Positions 42,105 through 54,216 of a stretch of 64,000 nucleotides of DNA are shown here, one piece after another. The translations under genes and the position numbers were made by a program. The stretch is taken from assembly GCA_003952965.2 (NCBI GenBank), contig CM025856.1, positions 15,764,419 to 15,828,418 of the forward strand. The letters are read 5' to 3'. The notes under the pieces were generated by a model. That model was not told the DNA's origin, ran no database searches, and was given only the letters and a program-made list of their open reading frames with translations. The first letter of the stretch is position 1, and each line of letters opens with the position of its first letter. Origin of the DNA: Morella rubra. Its lineage: Eukaryota; Streptophyta; Magnoliopsida; Fagales; Myricaceae.

Positions 42105-45100
42105 ATGGTTGGCACCCACACTTTCACCTCCATTGCTCATCTCCTCTTGCTTTTTTCCTTTTGTCCACTGGGAGCTCCCTACCGACAAGCTATAAAGCCC
42201 GCTTCAGCTACCAACAGCCAAACTTTCAGATGCTCGGAGGTGGAGAGGAAAGCACTCCTCAGCTTCAAAGAAAGCCTCCTGGACCCATCAGGTCGCCTCT
42301 CATCTTGGGTTGGCGAAGATTGCTGTAAATGGATAGGGGTTGGCTGTGAGAACAGGACACAACATGTCGTCAAGCTCGACCTCAAAAACCCACTTCCAGT
42401 GGCCAAATTTGATTTCCAATATGAAAGTAGAGAAGCTCTCAAAAAATCGTCCTTGGGGGGTAAGGTAAGTCCTTTTACTCGATTTGAAGAATTTGAGTTA
42501 CTTAGATCTAAGCCTCAATAATTTTGGTGGAAAGAACATTCCCGAGTTTTTGGGTTCCCTTCAAAGTTTGAGCTATCTCAACCTCTCTTTCTCATTCTTT
42601 GCCGGAGTTATTCCTCCCCATCTTGGGAATCTATCACGGCTGCAGTATCTCGACCTTGATTCATATCATCTACCATGGCCGAAAAAATATATAGAGAACC
42701 CTCATCAAGCATATGATTATTCATTTGCTTTCTCATGAGGATTGAAGGCAAAAGACCTAAAGTGGCTTGCTGGTTTTCCTTATTTGATCTGCAAATGAAT
42801 GACATAAGAGGGGAGATAAATGAGTTGGTCTGGGAAATTTAATCCACTTGCGCAAATTGGATCTATCTTCGAACCATATCAACGGAAAAATTACTAGTTC
42901 ATTTCCTAACCTTTGCAACTTGCAAACATTTGATCTCCAAATGAATGACATAAGAGGGGAGATAAATGAGTTGGTGGATGGTTTTTCTCGATGTTCCAAC
43001 AGCGTTCTAGAATCACCAACAGCGTTCTAGGGTTTTGAGTAGTAACAGATATCTTGGAGGAAAATTGCCCTGTTCAATAGGAGCACTTCAGAAGTTGCAA
43101 ATTCTTTATCTCTCCGACTGTTCGTTACAGGGTTCAATTCCAGATTCTATTGGAAGCCTGTCGTTCTTGCAACGACTTCACCTCTCGGCTAATCTAATGA
43201 GTGGACCCATCTTCAAGAGCTTCGGAAACCTATCAATGTTACTTGAAATTAGCATTGGTGGGAATTCTTGGGAAGGCGACTTAACTGGAGCTGATTTTCA
43301 GAATCTCACCCGTTTAAAATTCCTATACTTGTCTGGGCCGTCCGAGAACTCGACATTGGTTTTAGATCTGAAACCAGACTCGGTCCCTCCTTTTAAGCTG
43401 GAATATCTTATCTTGAGACACATTCGTGTTGGCCCAAGCTTTCCGGTGTGGGTTCAAGCTCAAAATGAACTCGTTGATCTTAGCCTCGTTGATGCGGGCA
43501 TTTCCGGGCGGCTCCCTGACAACATCGGGGAACTATTTCCCAAGTTGGAAACGTTGGCTCTAGGTTCTAATTGTTTTAGTGGCGAAATTCCTCGTTCTAT
43601 TGGGATGTTGAAGTACATATCACATCTTTCATTGAGAGACAATTTCCTGTCCGGGCGACTCCATCTTCCTTGGAAAGCTTTAGAGAGGTTAGAATCCTTG
43701 AACGTAGCAAATAATAATATATCTGGAAATCTCCCAAGTTCCATGAGATACTTGAAGTCAATGCAGTCATTATCAATGAGTAAAAATCATCTTCAAGGCA
43801 AATTCCCTCCGTTCTTCAGAACCTACAGACACTTGACAACTCTTGACCTTGGAGGAAACGAATTTTTTGGAAATCTACCAGCATGGATAGGGGAAAGCTT
43901 ACCGGCTTTGTCAAGGTTGAAGCTAAAATCCAACTTGTTTGATGGCGATATACCACAAGAATTATGTCTTCTCTCAAGTCTTAAGATATTGGAGCTCGCA
44001 CAAAATAATTTGTCAGGAAGAATCCCTCATTGTCTAGGGAACCTGAGTAAAAACAACAACAAAGATGCAGTGACTTTTTTTGACCAAATGAAGGTGGGTA
44101 TGAAAGGAACAGAACTTCTCTTTTACTACTTAACTATTGATCTTGTTCGTTCCATAGACCTTTCAAATAATAATCTATCTAAATACCTGAGAATATAACC
44201 ACCCTCTCTCTATTGGTCAACCTAAATCTATCAAGGAATCATCTTAATGGAAAAATTCCCTAGGGAATTGGGAATTTGCACAATTTATTATCACTTGATC
44301 TTTCAAGAAATGCACTTTCTGGTTCTCTTCCTCAAGAATTGGCTTCTTTGACTTCCTTAAGTTATTTAAATTTGTCATTCAACAAGCTTCAAACACTCAA
44401 TGACTCATTCATATACGAAGGTAACTCCTTACTCTGTGGACCTCCTCTTTCAACAAAATGTCCAGGGGAAGAAGATGATCTCCCAGCAACACCAATTGAC
44501 AGTAGTGGAACAAAAAACGAGATTGGAGAAGAACTTAAGTCGGCATCACTCTACATCAGCATCATATTGGGCTTTATTGTTGGCTTTTGGGGAGTTTGCA
44601 GTACACTCATTGTCAAAACATCATGGAGGCAAGCTTATTTTCAGGGATTCGAAAATTTGAAGAAGAAGATGGTTTTCTTTAGGAAAAATTACACAAAGCC
44701 CACTAGGTTTTAGGCCCAAATCAAAAGCCTCACTGGGTTTTAAAAATAATCTAAAAGCCCACTTGGTTTATCAGTTTGGTACGAAAACTAACCGAGCCAA
44801 TCCATGTCCAGATTTCGAGCATCTATAGTAGCAGATGATGAGTTCAAGGAGGACATTGTCGAGGAAGACCTACACGGCAGAATGGGGAGAACGACATGGC
44901 AGACTGAAGTTTTCTTGAAGGAACCTCCAAGGCAAAACGACGTGGTAGACTAAATCTTTAAAAGCTTCGTAGAAGGGCAAAGAACTTTAGGGGATTTTCA
45001 GATCGATGAACCAGGGGCTTCCTCCAAGACTTCCCTATTAGTATAGAGGAGATTGTCATGGTTGGTGTGGCAGGATATGGGCGCAACATGGCTGGTTGAA

Positions 45101-45370
45101 GCTTATGTGGTTTTTTTGAGCACGTGTCAAGCAACGATTCATTCATTTATATTACGTGGATTGGGCTATGTTATCTCCGCTAACAGAATTGGCTCGAGTT
45201 AGTTTTCGTACCAAACTAATAAACCAAGTGGGCTTTTAGATTTATTTTAAAACCTAGTGAGGCTTTTGATTTGGGCCTAAAAACTAGTGGGCTCTGTGTA
45301 ATTTTCCCTTTTCTTTATGAAGGACAAAGCTGTTCACTGTCTATGGAAGATCAAGTTTGATAGAACATGA
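42105..45370 (+). pseudogene. LRR receptor-like protein (EIX2/RLP class), copy A, broken
   Basis: Cell-surface LRR proteins of this class recognise microbial patterns and lack a kinase. Visible parts: signal peptide (MVGTHTFTSIAHLLLLF, 42105), LRR N-cap (CSEVERKALLSFKESLLDPS, then EDCCKWIGVGC), many plant LRRs (42484-44400), an EGN-LLCGPP cap, an acidic juxtamembrane stretch and a transmembrane helix (ASLYISIILGFIVGFWGVCS, about 44540-44600). Damage: a frameshift near 42475 after GGKVSP; a stop at 42736-42738 with loss of the expected following LRRs; a 46-bp segment present twice (42784-42829 and 42930-42975); a duplicated CAACAGCGTTCTAG at about 43000-43030; stops before 43035 and at 44196-44198; a small deletion before KLQTLNDS; and a 627-bp MITE in the cytoplasmic tail. 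The ancestral stop appears to lie at 45368-45370. An ATG at 42054 is also in frame; 42105 suits the signal peptide better. Confidence 0.9.
44673..45317. mobile_element. Mutator-type MITE with 9-bp target-site duplication, inside the RLP
   Basis: The element is 44682-45308 (627 bp). Its ends GGAAAAATTACACAAAGCCC and the inverse of GGGAAAATTACACAGAGCCC begin terminal inverted repeats of roughly 130-150 bp. The flanks TTTTCTTTA at 44673-44681 and 45309-45317 are an exact 9-bp direct repeat, the Mutator signature. It replaces the RLP tail by FRKNYTKPTRF and a stop. The non-repetitive middle (about 44820-45190) has no recognised gene. Confidence 0.92.
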
Positions 45371-46255
45371 GACCATGTGCAAGGCAGGACATCTTAATCC
45401 GTTTATCATGTATTGTATGCTTTTTAGTTGTAATATGTTGTTTGCCAAACCTTCAATTCCTGAAGTATTGTAAAAGTTTGCACCTTGTTTTACTATTTCG
45501 CAAACCAGTGCGTGTTGTACACTACATGCTCTAGCTTTGACTTGAAAAACATGTGGAACTATTAAAATGCTTTTGCTTTGCGCTAAACTTATTATCTCGT
45601 AAAACTTCTCTCTCTATTAAAATGTAGCAATAACAATGACAAGAGGAAGAGACCTGGCGGAAACACAATGACAATAGAAATAGAGCTTCAATATGGTAGC
45701 ACTCTCAACCATGTGGAAACATTCAATGGACATTGGAAGCATCCGGTGGCTAGAAGCGCAGTTGTCTCACTTCACAGACTCATTCCTTAAAGCATGTCTT
45801 TTTGTTGGAATATCTCTACACGTTTAAACCCTGTCTCTTAACAACTTGACATGAGAATCAGCTTCCACGACTGAAACAAGTCTAAATGCTAACACTGCCC
45901 ACTATAAGGAAAAACATCCTCTGCCAATGCACTCGTCAACAGCCACCCTAATTACCATTGTGCCACTTCTCATCACTTTGTAATTCCCACACCAATATAA
46001 AACAGCCGAAACCACTATGTGCCACACATCATATGGATGACTGTATTTCTCAATCCAAGAATCAAACTAGTTCCCACAAAAGCAACTCTTAAATTCTAAT
46101 CTTACTAAAACGATATTGGCAACTAAGACAGAGAAAAGTGGATATTATTGGTAACAAAATCATTCATTGGGAATAAAAAATTAGTTTGAGCAAAAAAGAA
46201 ATTAGTTACATGAGCTTTAATAATATACTCACCCATGCATATATCATTTATTTTT
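45371..46255. other. 3' flank of RLP copy A, then unique DNA
   Basis: 45371-45800 matches the 3' flank of copy B (62051-62445), for example TTAATCCGTTTATCATGTAT. At about 45801 homology to copy B stops and resumes only near 56275. The unique part up to the MULE holds no gene that I recognise. Confidence 0.6.
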
Positions 46256-47349
46256 GGGAAAAATGCCAAATTGGTCTCTGTGGTATACGCAAAAATCGAT
46301 ATAGTCCCTGTATTACCAAAATGATAAAATTAGTCCCTTTATTCACTCACTCGTTTGCCGATGGTCCTCCTCCCCATTTCGTTCACTATATCGCCGGAAC
46401 AAAAACCACGTAAGCCCTAAATGCCACATGTCTGCCACCTCTGCCACGTAAGCCATTGACTAGTCATGAAAAAAACAAAAAAACTGAGCTCACGAAATCC
46501 TTTGTAACCCGCGTGACCCATTGACCCCTCGTACGTGACCCACTGACCCTTATCCCACAAGTGGGACCTCATTCATTCGAACCCTAACTTATTTTCCCTT
46601 GAAGAAAATCCCCAAATCCTCTCATTGAACAACATATCTCCTTCTTCAAGCATCCCTAGCCCTAGCCCTAAATTTCTACTAAAGATTAACTCTATTTCTC
46701 AAATCAAAGGAAGCCCAGATTTTTGGAAGCGTCTATTCGCATTTTCTGCACCTCGCGTGACTCGTGGTGGTGTTTTCTACAACTTGAAATGTTTTCTGCA
46801 AGTGGGTAGCAGCTGCCGAAATAGTTGAGGTATGTGTTATAGTTGCTAGCAGTTGCTTTGTTCACGAAAATAGGAGTATAGTTGCTGGCAGTTGCTTTCT
46901 ACACGAAAATAGGAGTATTTTTGGATTTGTTATTGATTCTGCCGACATTCTTTTAGTACTAGGAGAAAGTATTCACATGGATTTTGTTTTGTAGTGCCGG
47001 CTGGTTTGTTTTGTTTGATTTGGTTGTGGTTTTTATACATATTGCATTGAAGTGGTCCCAAAATCTGCTCTGAAAATGCCTTTAAAGTCAGTGTGTTATC
47101 GAAGTGGTCCCTGAAAAATACATACTTTATTAACTATTAAAGGCTGTCTGATAGTGGTCCCAGATCCAGCTCAGATTCCAACTAACTAAGACATGTACTC
47201 GTTTCAGTTAGAACTTAGATGTAGAATATTCTATTCATTTCCATATGAAGTTGTTGACTTAGTCCCTGTAAGTTAGTTTTTGCCCCTGTGTTTTAGAGGG
47301 CCAGATTGTACATTCACTTATCACGTCCTTTGCATGCATGCATGCAGGA

Positions 47350-50058
47350 ATGAAGCTGCTGAAGGTTTTTATCCACCATGGTGGGTCTTTCGGTGGTGAA
47401 CCCTTAGACTATGTCGGTGGGACTAAGGAAGAAGTTGGGGACATGGATCCTGACTACATCACCATTTTGGATTTCAACGCATGCTTGAGTGACAGAGGGT
47501 ATTTTGGGTCTGCAACGCTATGGTATAAGCTGGGTGGTAAGAGTCCTCATCAGCAGTTTACTTCTTTGAAGACGGATGGTGATGTTATTGACTTGCTGTG
47601 GAGGCTGGAGAGTGAGGATGCACAAGTCATTGACGTCTATGTTGAGCACAGTGTTGACGTGCCAACTTTAGTTTCGGAACAAGATGTTATTGACTTTATT
47701 CGAAGCCAATGTCCTGCAGAGGATTCGGATGGGGGTGTGATGGGTGCTGAGGATTCTGGACAGCATGGTGATAGTTGTAATGAGGTTGCAAATGAGGCTG
47801 CAAATGAGGGTGGGTATGAGGGTGGTATTGAGGCTGGGTTTGAGGGTGACAATGGTGGTGATAATGAGGCTGTTGGGTTTGAGGGTGAAAATAGTGAGGA
47901 TAATGAGGGGATTGGGAAGAAAAAACAGTTTCTGAAGGGGGGGAAGTAGTACTGAAAATAATCAGATGGAAGAGGAGGAGGTGCCGTTAACTGATTTTGA
48001 GTTGACGTCTGAAGAAGAAACTGATCTGTATTCTGAGGGTGCTGACAAGGAAGCGATGGATTCGATGAAGGGTGCCAGCTGGTTTGGTACTTGTGTTAGG
48101 GATGAGGAAGTTAACGGTGGGAGTGACATTGGCTCTGTGGATGTAGAAAGTGAGACTCTCATCAGTGCATCTGGGAGTGAGAATGATGAAGAAGCACCAG
48201 CCAAGAGGAGATACTCAGAGTTTGCCCCAAGTGCTGACATGAAGCACAAGATTCAGCTGAAGACTGGGCTCTTAAGCAAACAAGCTATGTTACAAGGCAA
48301 AAAGAAGAAGGCAGTATAGGATTATTAATGGGAACCACGAAGATCATTACTCGCATTGTAAGGACTACGGGTGTGTCATTTGGAAGTGGAATCCGGGAAG
48401 CACCGTTAAGATTAAAAAGGACGGTGACCATTTCCAAAGAATGTATATCTGCTTTGATGCTTGTAAGAAGGATTTTTGGCGGGTTGTAGGCCAATAGTAG
48501 CTGTTGATGGTTGTCATTTAAAGGCTGGGTATGGGGGTCAGTTGTTGGCAGCAGTTGGCAAGGATGGCAATGAAGATTTGTTCCCAATTGCCTATGCCGT
48601 TGTGGAGGCAGAGTGTAAGGATTCATGGTGCTGGTTCTTAGACATATTGGAAAGCGATATTGGACCTTTTGATTACAAAGGATATACGTTTATGTCTGAC
48701 CGACAAAAGGTATGGTTTATTTACATTTTAAATTATGTTTAATTGAATTTATGTGCATTGATTGACATGGACTGATTAATATTGTGTTATATGTTATAGG
48801 GTCTATTGGATGCATTCGAGATCCTAGCACCTAAATCTGAGCATAGACATTGTGTGCGTCATTTGCACGCAAACTTTAAAAGTGCGGGCTACAAAGGAAA
48901 GGCATTCAAAGATGAACTTTGGGCTGCTGCAAGGGCACCAAACAAGAACCAATTTGATAGGCATATGGGTGAGATAAAGAAGATGAACCCTGAGGCATTC
49001 AAGTATTTGGACAAAATAGACCCTGCAACTTGGTCACGACATGCTTTTAGGACAACAAGCAAGTCCGATATGTTGTTAAACAATTTGGCTGAAAGTTTCA
49101 ACTCTTGGATCAAGGATGCAAGAGACAAACCACTCCTCACAATGTTTGATATGATAAGACGACAACTTCTTACGCGTTTTGAAGCAAAGAGGTCGGAGCA
49201 GCCACTGCCACCACCCAGTGGTGTCCTAAAATTCTGAAGAAATTAGAGACGAACAAGGACCTCGCTATAAACTATATCTGCCATTGGAAATCTGTTGGGA
49301 AGTTCGAGGTAGATCACTACTTCGAGGCACGGAGAGTGGTTGATATGACGGAAAAAACTTGTACTTGTGGTCGCTGGCAGTTAAATGGAATTCCATGTGC
49401 ACACGCCGTGGCTGCCATTTATTTTGACAAGCAGAATCCCGAGGACTTCATACATAGGTATAATGTTGGATCAATTTTTTATTAGTTGTTAAAAAGTTTT
49501 ATAAATAAAAAGGACTAACTTCATTGTATCTGAATGTGGTAGGTGTTATCATATGGATACATTCAGAGAGGCGTATCGCTTTCCAATCGAGTCAATGCCT
49601 GGACCCGATGAATGGCCAAAGGATGACGATAACACTATATTGCCACCCCAATATAGACGGCAACCTGGCAGACCTAGAGTTGCAAGGCGAAGGGGACTTG
49701 ATGAGCCTGATGAGACCTACAAGGTTACAAGACAAGGGTATAATCATGCATGCAAAATCTGCAAGATGGTTGGTCACAATACTAGGACATGCCCAAAGAA
49801 AAAGGCACAACAGACTTTAGGGGTAAGCTATGCCAACTTTAATGATTTATGAATATCTGAATATGTCTATGTCAATTGATGAATTTGTAAATGTAGGATG
49901 TTGGGACTTCTCAGCCCGAAGTGGACCCACCATGTCCTACTCCACCTCACCCCCCTATGGATTCAGTAGCTGCTCAACCACCTGTAGGGCATACCCAGTG
50001 CGCAGCAAACAGACCGAGGAAGAAAATGACGCCAATACGTCGTAGTGAAAATATGTAG
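47350..50058 (+). pseudogene. MURA-like MULE transposase with frameshifts and an internal deletion
   Basis: The transposase cuts and integrates the MULE in the nucleus. Parts in order: an N-terminal PB1-like domain (MKLLKVFIHHGGSFGGEPLD, 47350 on); an acidic Gly/Glu/Asn repeat linker (47760-47900); an MuDR-type region (RIINGNHEDHYSHCKDYGC, about 48325-48475); the MULE catalytic domain (CRPIVAVDGCHLKAGYGGQL, 48484 on; SDRQK, intron, then GLLDAFE); a SWIM zinc finger (CTCGRWQLNGIPCAHA, about 49363-49410); a CCHC knuckle (CKICKMVGHNTRTC, about 49750-49795); and a Pro-rich end, stop 50056-50058. Defects: one extra G in the 7-G run near 47940; stop/frame change near 48319; missing residues between KKDFWR and CRPIVA (about 48480); frame change near 49225. 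It is probably inactive. Confidence 0.88.
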
Positions 50059-51217
50059 AATGTTTTGAGACTGTTTTTGTATGGCAATTGGAAGTGATGG
50101 GGTTGGATGTTGGCTGTTTTTTGGAACGGTTGGATATTGGTAGTTATATTTGGTAGTTTGGACGTTGGCAGTTTTTTTGATAGGTTGATGTTGACAGTTT
50201 TTTGAACTTTGGATGGTGAATTTGGCAGTTTGTTGTGCACAGTTATGGTGCTGAATTTCAATGGTTGAATGTTGATGATGTAAACACTTATGGTATTGAA
50301 CTTGGTATGCTATGATGTAAACAACTTGGATGTTTATTTCCTATGTTTTTGTAAACATTTATGGTGCTGAATAGAAGACAGATTCTCTTGGATGTAAGAT
50401 TCAAGTATTTATGAATTTAGCCGTTTATGGCTACAAGACAAGTTCTTTTCGTTGTTTCATTGTAAACCCTTGTAAACAGGTTTGTGAAATGGTTCACATG
50501 AAGGAGTTTGTGAAATTTTGATGAAAGTTACTTTAATTTTTGTAGAAACTACCAGCGATGAATGACACATTGGTATGTCAAATATCAGCTGAAAAGCTGC
50601 AGGCCTGAGTATAGATTTTTTCCTATTATATTTGTTGTAGAGAATTTGCCTGCTTGATAAATCCATCTAATTCGGGAAGGTGGGAAAGATGGGCAGAAGC
50701 ATAAAGTATTTGCCATATGAAAAATGTTAAAGATCTTGTCAATGGTGGAGTTAAGAATATGTGCTTTTGAATGGGCCTGAAAACGAAATGATAATTCAAT
50801 TGAACGAAATGTTGGTGCCTAGTTGACTGTTACTTCAATGTTCTCTGCTTTTGTCGATGAACACTTCTTCTAATTCACAGCTTTTTGTATTTTCTTTTGA
50901 ATCAAATTACGTAGGCAAAGTGACAAAGTCAAGCCATTAAACAGCCATACATATACATAACAAAAGCCATACATTAACCTTGCAGTACAACAACCACATG
51001 ATTCATACATTGAAGACATGATCCTGCCATTACAAAAGCCAACAACACATGAGGTTACATTGAAAACCAACAACCCAAAAATGGCTCAAAAGCCATGAAA
51101 CAACCATACATATATAAAGGGATAAACTAACTACTTTTAAAACCACAAGGCCACACAAACTGCAACCAGTGCAAATACCCATGAAACAACCAACGAAATC
51201 CTCAGCTTTCTCTCAAT
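50059..51217. other. Non-coding interior of the MULE
   Basis: No ORF here has family resemblance. It holds repeated TTGGCAGTTTTTTG- and TGGTGCTGAAT-like phrases (50100-50360), which may be element-specific, and the 3' side of the minus-strand GRF gene. Confidence 0.45.
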
Positions 51218-51617
51218 CTATCTTCGCTTCAGAGCTTCAGCTTCCAACAACTTGATTTTTCTCATCAAACTAGGAAAAAACTCAACTGCCCGTTTGCAGA
51301 GGGGGGGTCATACCAAGCAAAATAGTCACACGGAGGTGGCATCTGTAGTGCAGTCAACATAGGACAAAATGTTGTGTAAGAAAGAGAGTTGAGTTTTTTT
51401 TCACTTTGACATTTAATCGATCAGGTATACTTACCGATTTTGTACCATATCTTGGACATCCAAAGAACCTCCTTCCAGGATTTCTCTCCGTCCAAGATGT
51501 CTTTAGAGATGCTTGGAGGTCACAGTTGCAAAAGTGAGCCTCAACGCTAGAAGTAAAGGATGCCGAACTAGATGATTTCATGTCTATTAGTTGTTGAATG
51601 CTTGGAATCGGGTGCAA
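51218..51617 (-). pseudogene. GRF-type zinc-finger ORF carried by the MULE, frameshifted second exon
   Basis: The first exon opens with MHPIPSIQQLIDMKSSSSAS (51617) and includes CNCDLQ and TSWTERNPGRRFFGCPRYG, the typical GRF zinc-finger pattern. After an intron the second exon supplies CDYFAWYDPP and, in another frame, CKRAVEFFPSLMRKIKLLEA ending in a short basic helix, stop at 51218-51220. A 7-C run (51301-51307 on the plus strand) causes the frame change. GRF-finger genes commonly ride in plant MULEs; their function there is unknown. Confidence 0.75.
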
Positions 51618-52231
51618 TACCAGAAGATGGGGGAACGGAAAAAAGGCACGAACCAGAGAAGATGGTAGACAAAACTCTGAACTAGAGGAGAAGCTTCAAC
51701 GTCAAAGGGAGATTTTGAAGAAAATGGGTATGACTAGGGCACGGAGAAGTGGGAAGCTTTTGAGAAAATGTTCTTTTGTGGGATGAAAAAGTGTAGGAGG
51801 GGTCAGTGGGTCACGCGGGTTACAAAGGATTTCGTGAGCTCGGTTTTTTTTTTTTTTCATGACTAGTCAATGGCTTACGTGGCAAGGTGGCAGACATGTG
51901 GCATTTAGGGCTTACGTGGTTTTTGTTCCGGCGATATAGTGAACGGAATGGGGAGGGAGGACCATCGGCAAACGAGTGAATAAGGGGACTAATTTTATCA
52001 TTTTGGTAATACAGGGACTAAATCGATTTTTGCGTATACCACAGGGACCAATTTGGCATTTATCCCTCTTTTTTTTTTTAAGAACTTGAATGTTTTCTAA
52101 ACTCCTATCTATTAGAAAGTTCTAACACCAAAATTGCATATCACCGGTAAATTGCATATCTATTAGAAAGTTCTAACACCAAAAGCCTCTATCAGCCACA
52201 CGCAGTTTACTTATCATCGGTTACAGTTTCA

Positions 52232-52451
52232 GGGCATGTTCGTTTGCCTAAAAATTCAAGAATTTAAATCCAACTTTCTAAATTTATACTCCTGCATTAC
52301 TCCTACATACATACCAATACAACTCAATATTAACCTTTTACACCATCAATATAACTTTTAACAACTTTTATCGCATACCAATAAAGTTCAAATATCTCTA
52401 AATATTCACACTATTTTAAAATTTTAAAATTTTCTCAAAATGAACATGCGC
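52232..52451. mobile_element. Short MITE with ATGAACATGC-type terminal repeats
   Basis: It begins GGGCATGTTCGTTTGCC and ends AAAATGAACATGCGC, imperfect inverse complements. AT-rich, non-coding core of about 220 bp with TTTTAACAACTTTTAT-like phrases similar to the MITE in CUL1 intron 9. The flanking duplication is unclear. Confidence 0.65.
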
Positions 52452-52687
52452 TCGACTTTCTCCACGCGAGCTTGTTAGCCGAACGATCGAAATGGAAAAA
52501 AAAACAAAAGTCATGTCACCTTCTTACTCTCGTTACTAAAAGGACAAAGAAAAAGCTACTGTAACGAAGAGTAAAAAAAATTAAATGACTTCCCGGTTTT
52601 CATTTAGCACCAGCTTCTTGCTCCTCAACCATTTCCTCTGTCAAATTCTTCTCCTTGCCAGCTGTTCACTTCTCTCTTCTCTTCTCC

Positions 52688-52689
<2 letters not shown>

Positions 52690-52735
<46 letters not shown>
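52690..52735. repeat. (CT)n microsatellite in the NHL gene leader
   Basis: About 19 CT dinucleotides followed by interrupted TCTCT text, 35-80 bp upstream of the ATG at 52769. CT-rich leaders are common near plant transcription starts. Confidence 0.95.
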
Positions 52736-52768
52736 TCTTTTGAGTTCATTGTCATTTCTCAGGGACCC

Positions 52769-54216
52769 ATGAGAAATTCACTTCTCTTCCTCATTTTGGT
52801 AGCACTTGTTGCTTATACACTCCGATTTCAAGCTCACGCTGCTCCTGCAGGTAGCCATGGACTCATCTCTCCCTATATCAAGTTGTGTTATACTGACAAT
52901 TTGCTTCGTTGGTATGCTTATTTACTTAAAATTTTTTTTTTTTTTCTTCGGTCTCTTTGATGTTTATTTTGACATACTCTATTTATTTTCTTATGATGAT
53001 GTCTCTATAGCCCAAGTTTAACCCTTCTCTCACTCTCTGAGTCTCTTTTTTTGGTTTTACGAAGTCACTAGTTTTTAAAATTTGTGATTTACGTAATGGG
53101 TATAGTTTTTTTTTGACTGTTCATGAAATGAATTTCCTCACTGACGTTGTATTTGTCTCTTATTTTGAATACTATCTGATTACTCAGGGCCATTAATCAA
53201 ACACTTGACATCTATTCTCAAATGGACGAGCTCATCCTCGAAAATACCTCAATCAGGTTGCTTGGGATATCTTTTGAGATGATTAATTATGTGGAAATAT
53301 ATTTATTCTTCATGGCTTGTTAGTGTTTCTTGTCGCATAAATGTATATATCGTTACTCAGACTCCCATTATCCCATACGTCTTTAACATATGTTGGTTTG
53401 CAGATGGGAATGTGCTTCAATTTGAGAACGGTAATTGGTTGAGACTGTTGTGGAAGGAAATGGGATTGGAGTAGTTCCTTACAGAATCCGCGTCTCTGAG
53501 GATGGCAAGCTCTTTGCAGTTGATGCAGAAAATAGCAACATTGTTAGGATTACTCCACCATTGTCACAATGTATGATTATTGCCGTCCTCTTGCTTTGTA
53601 GATATTTTACCTGTTTGGGTTTTAGTTTTTCAAGGTTGAATCACTTAGATTTAACCCTTGTTTGCTGCTCTGTTTGGCTACTGGAAAGAAGGTATAAACA
53701 TCTTTGTACAGAAGAAGGAAATTCTGAACTTGTTGTTGGGAAACGCATAATGCTAAAGCTTGAAACCTACATTTTATGAGGATTAAGGATCCAGGAAATG
53801 GTGATACTAATGAAACTAGATGTTAGTATGATAGTACTCTGATAATAGTAAACTAGATATAATTAGGCTGCAAATATGCATGTTGGTATGTGAGGAAAGT
53901 GATACATCTATGCATTACTGTAAAGAATATTGGATTGTCGATTGAATTGAGATTTTTGAAGCTTTTCTAAAGTTGAAGATGAAAATAATTTTTATAAATT
54001 GAATTTTTGAAAGTGTTTGCACATTATTCTTTGAATGGGACGACAGTGGGCATCATGTTGCTAAGTTTTTTTGCTGAGTTTGGAAATTCTTTGCGGTTGT
54101 GATAACCATTGCCGGAGGGAAGTCAAATGTTGCCGGGTACAGGGATGGCCCAAGTGAGGATGCAAAGTTCTCTAATGATTTTGATGCCGTATATGTATGT
54201 GATCGTCATTGGCTTA
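52769..54216 (+). pseudogene. NHL-repeat domain protein, decayed
   Basis: Exon 1 (52769-52850) gives a signal-peptide-like MRNSLLFLILVALVAYTLRF ending APAG. Exon 2 (53188-53256) reads GPLIKHLTSILKWTSSSSK. Exon 3 (53404-53570) has DGNVLQFENG, then one missing base near 53433 shifts the frame before VETVVEGNGIGVVPYRIRVS to ITPPLSQ. The next expected exons, with the NHL repeats that include the VTMDD and VYVADT motifs of the family, are not found. A last piece (54095-54216) reads AGGKSNVAGYRDGPSEDAKF and then ends. The order matches plant NHL-domain proteins like Arabidopsis AT3G14860, as I recall it. Frameshift plus lost exons make this a pseudogene of unknown age. Confidence 0.85.

Larger units (their letters stand above)
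46256..52066 (+). mobile_element. MULE (Mutator-like element), 5.8 kb, long terminal inverted repeats
   Basis: The left end begins GGGAAAAATGCCAAATTGGT and the right end is the inverse of GGGATAAATGCCAAATTGGT. The inverted repeats are about 270-290 bp (46256-46540 and about 51793-52066), near-identical by eye and including GTAACCCGCGTGACCCA. A 9-bp target-site duplication is uncertain: TTTATTTTT on the left, TCTTTTTTT on the right (7 of 9). Encodes a MURA-like transposase pseudogene and, on the minus strand, a GRF zinc-finger ORF. Confidence 0.92.
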
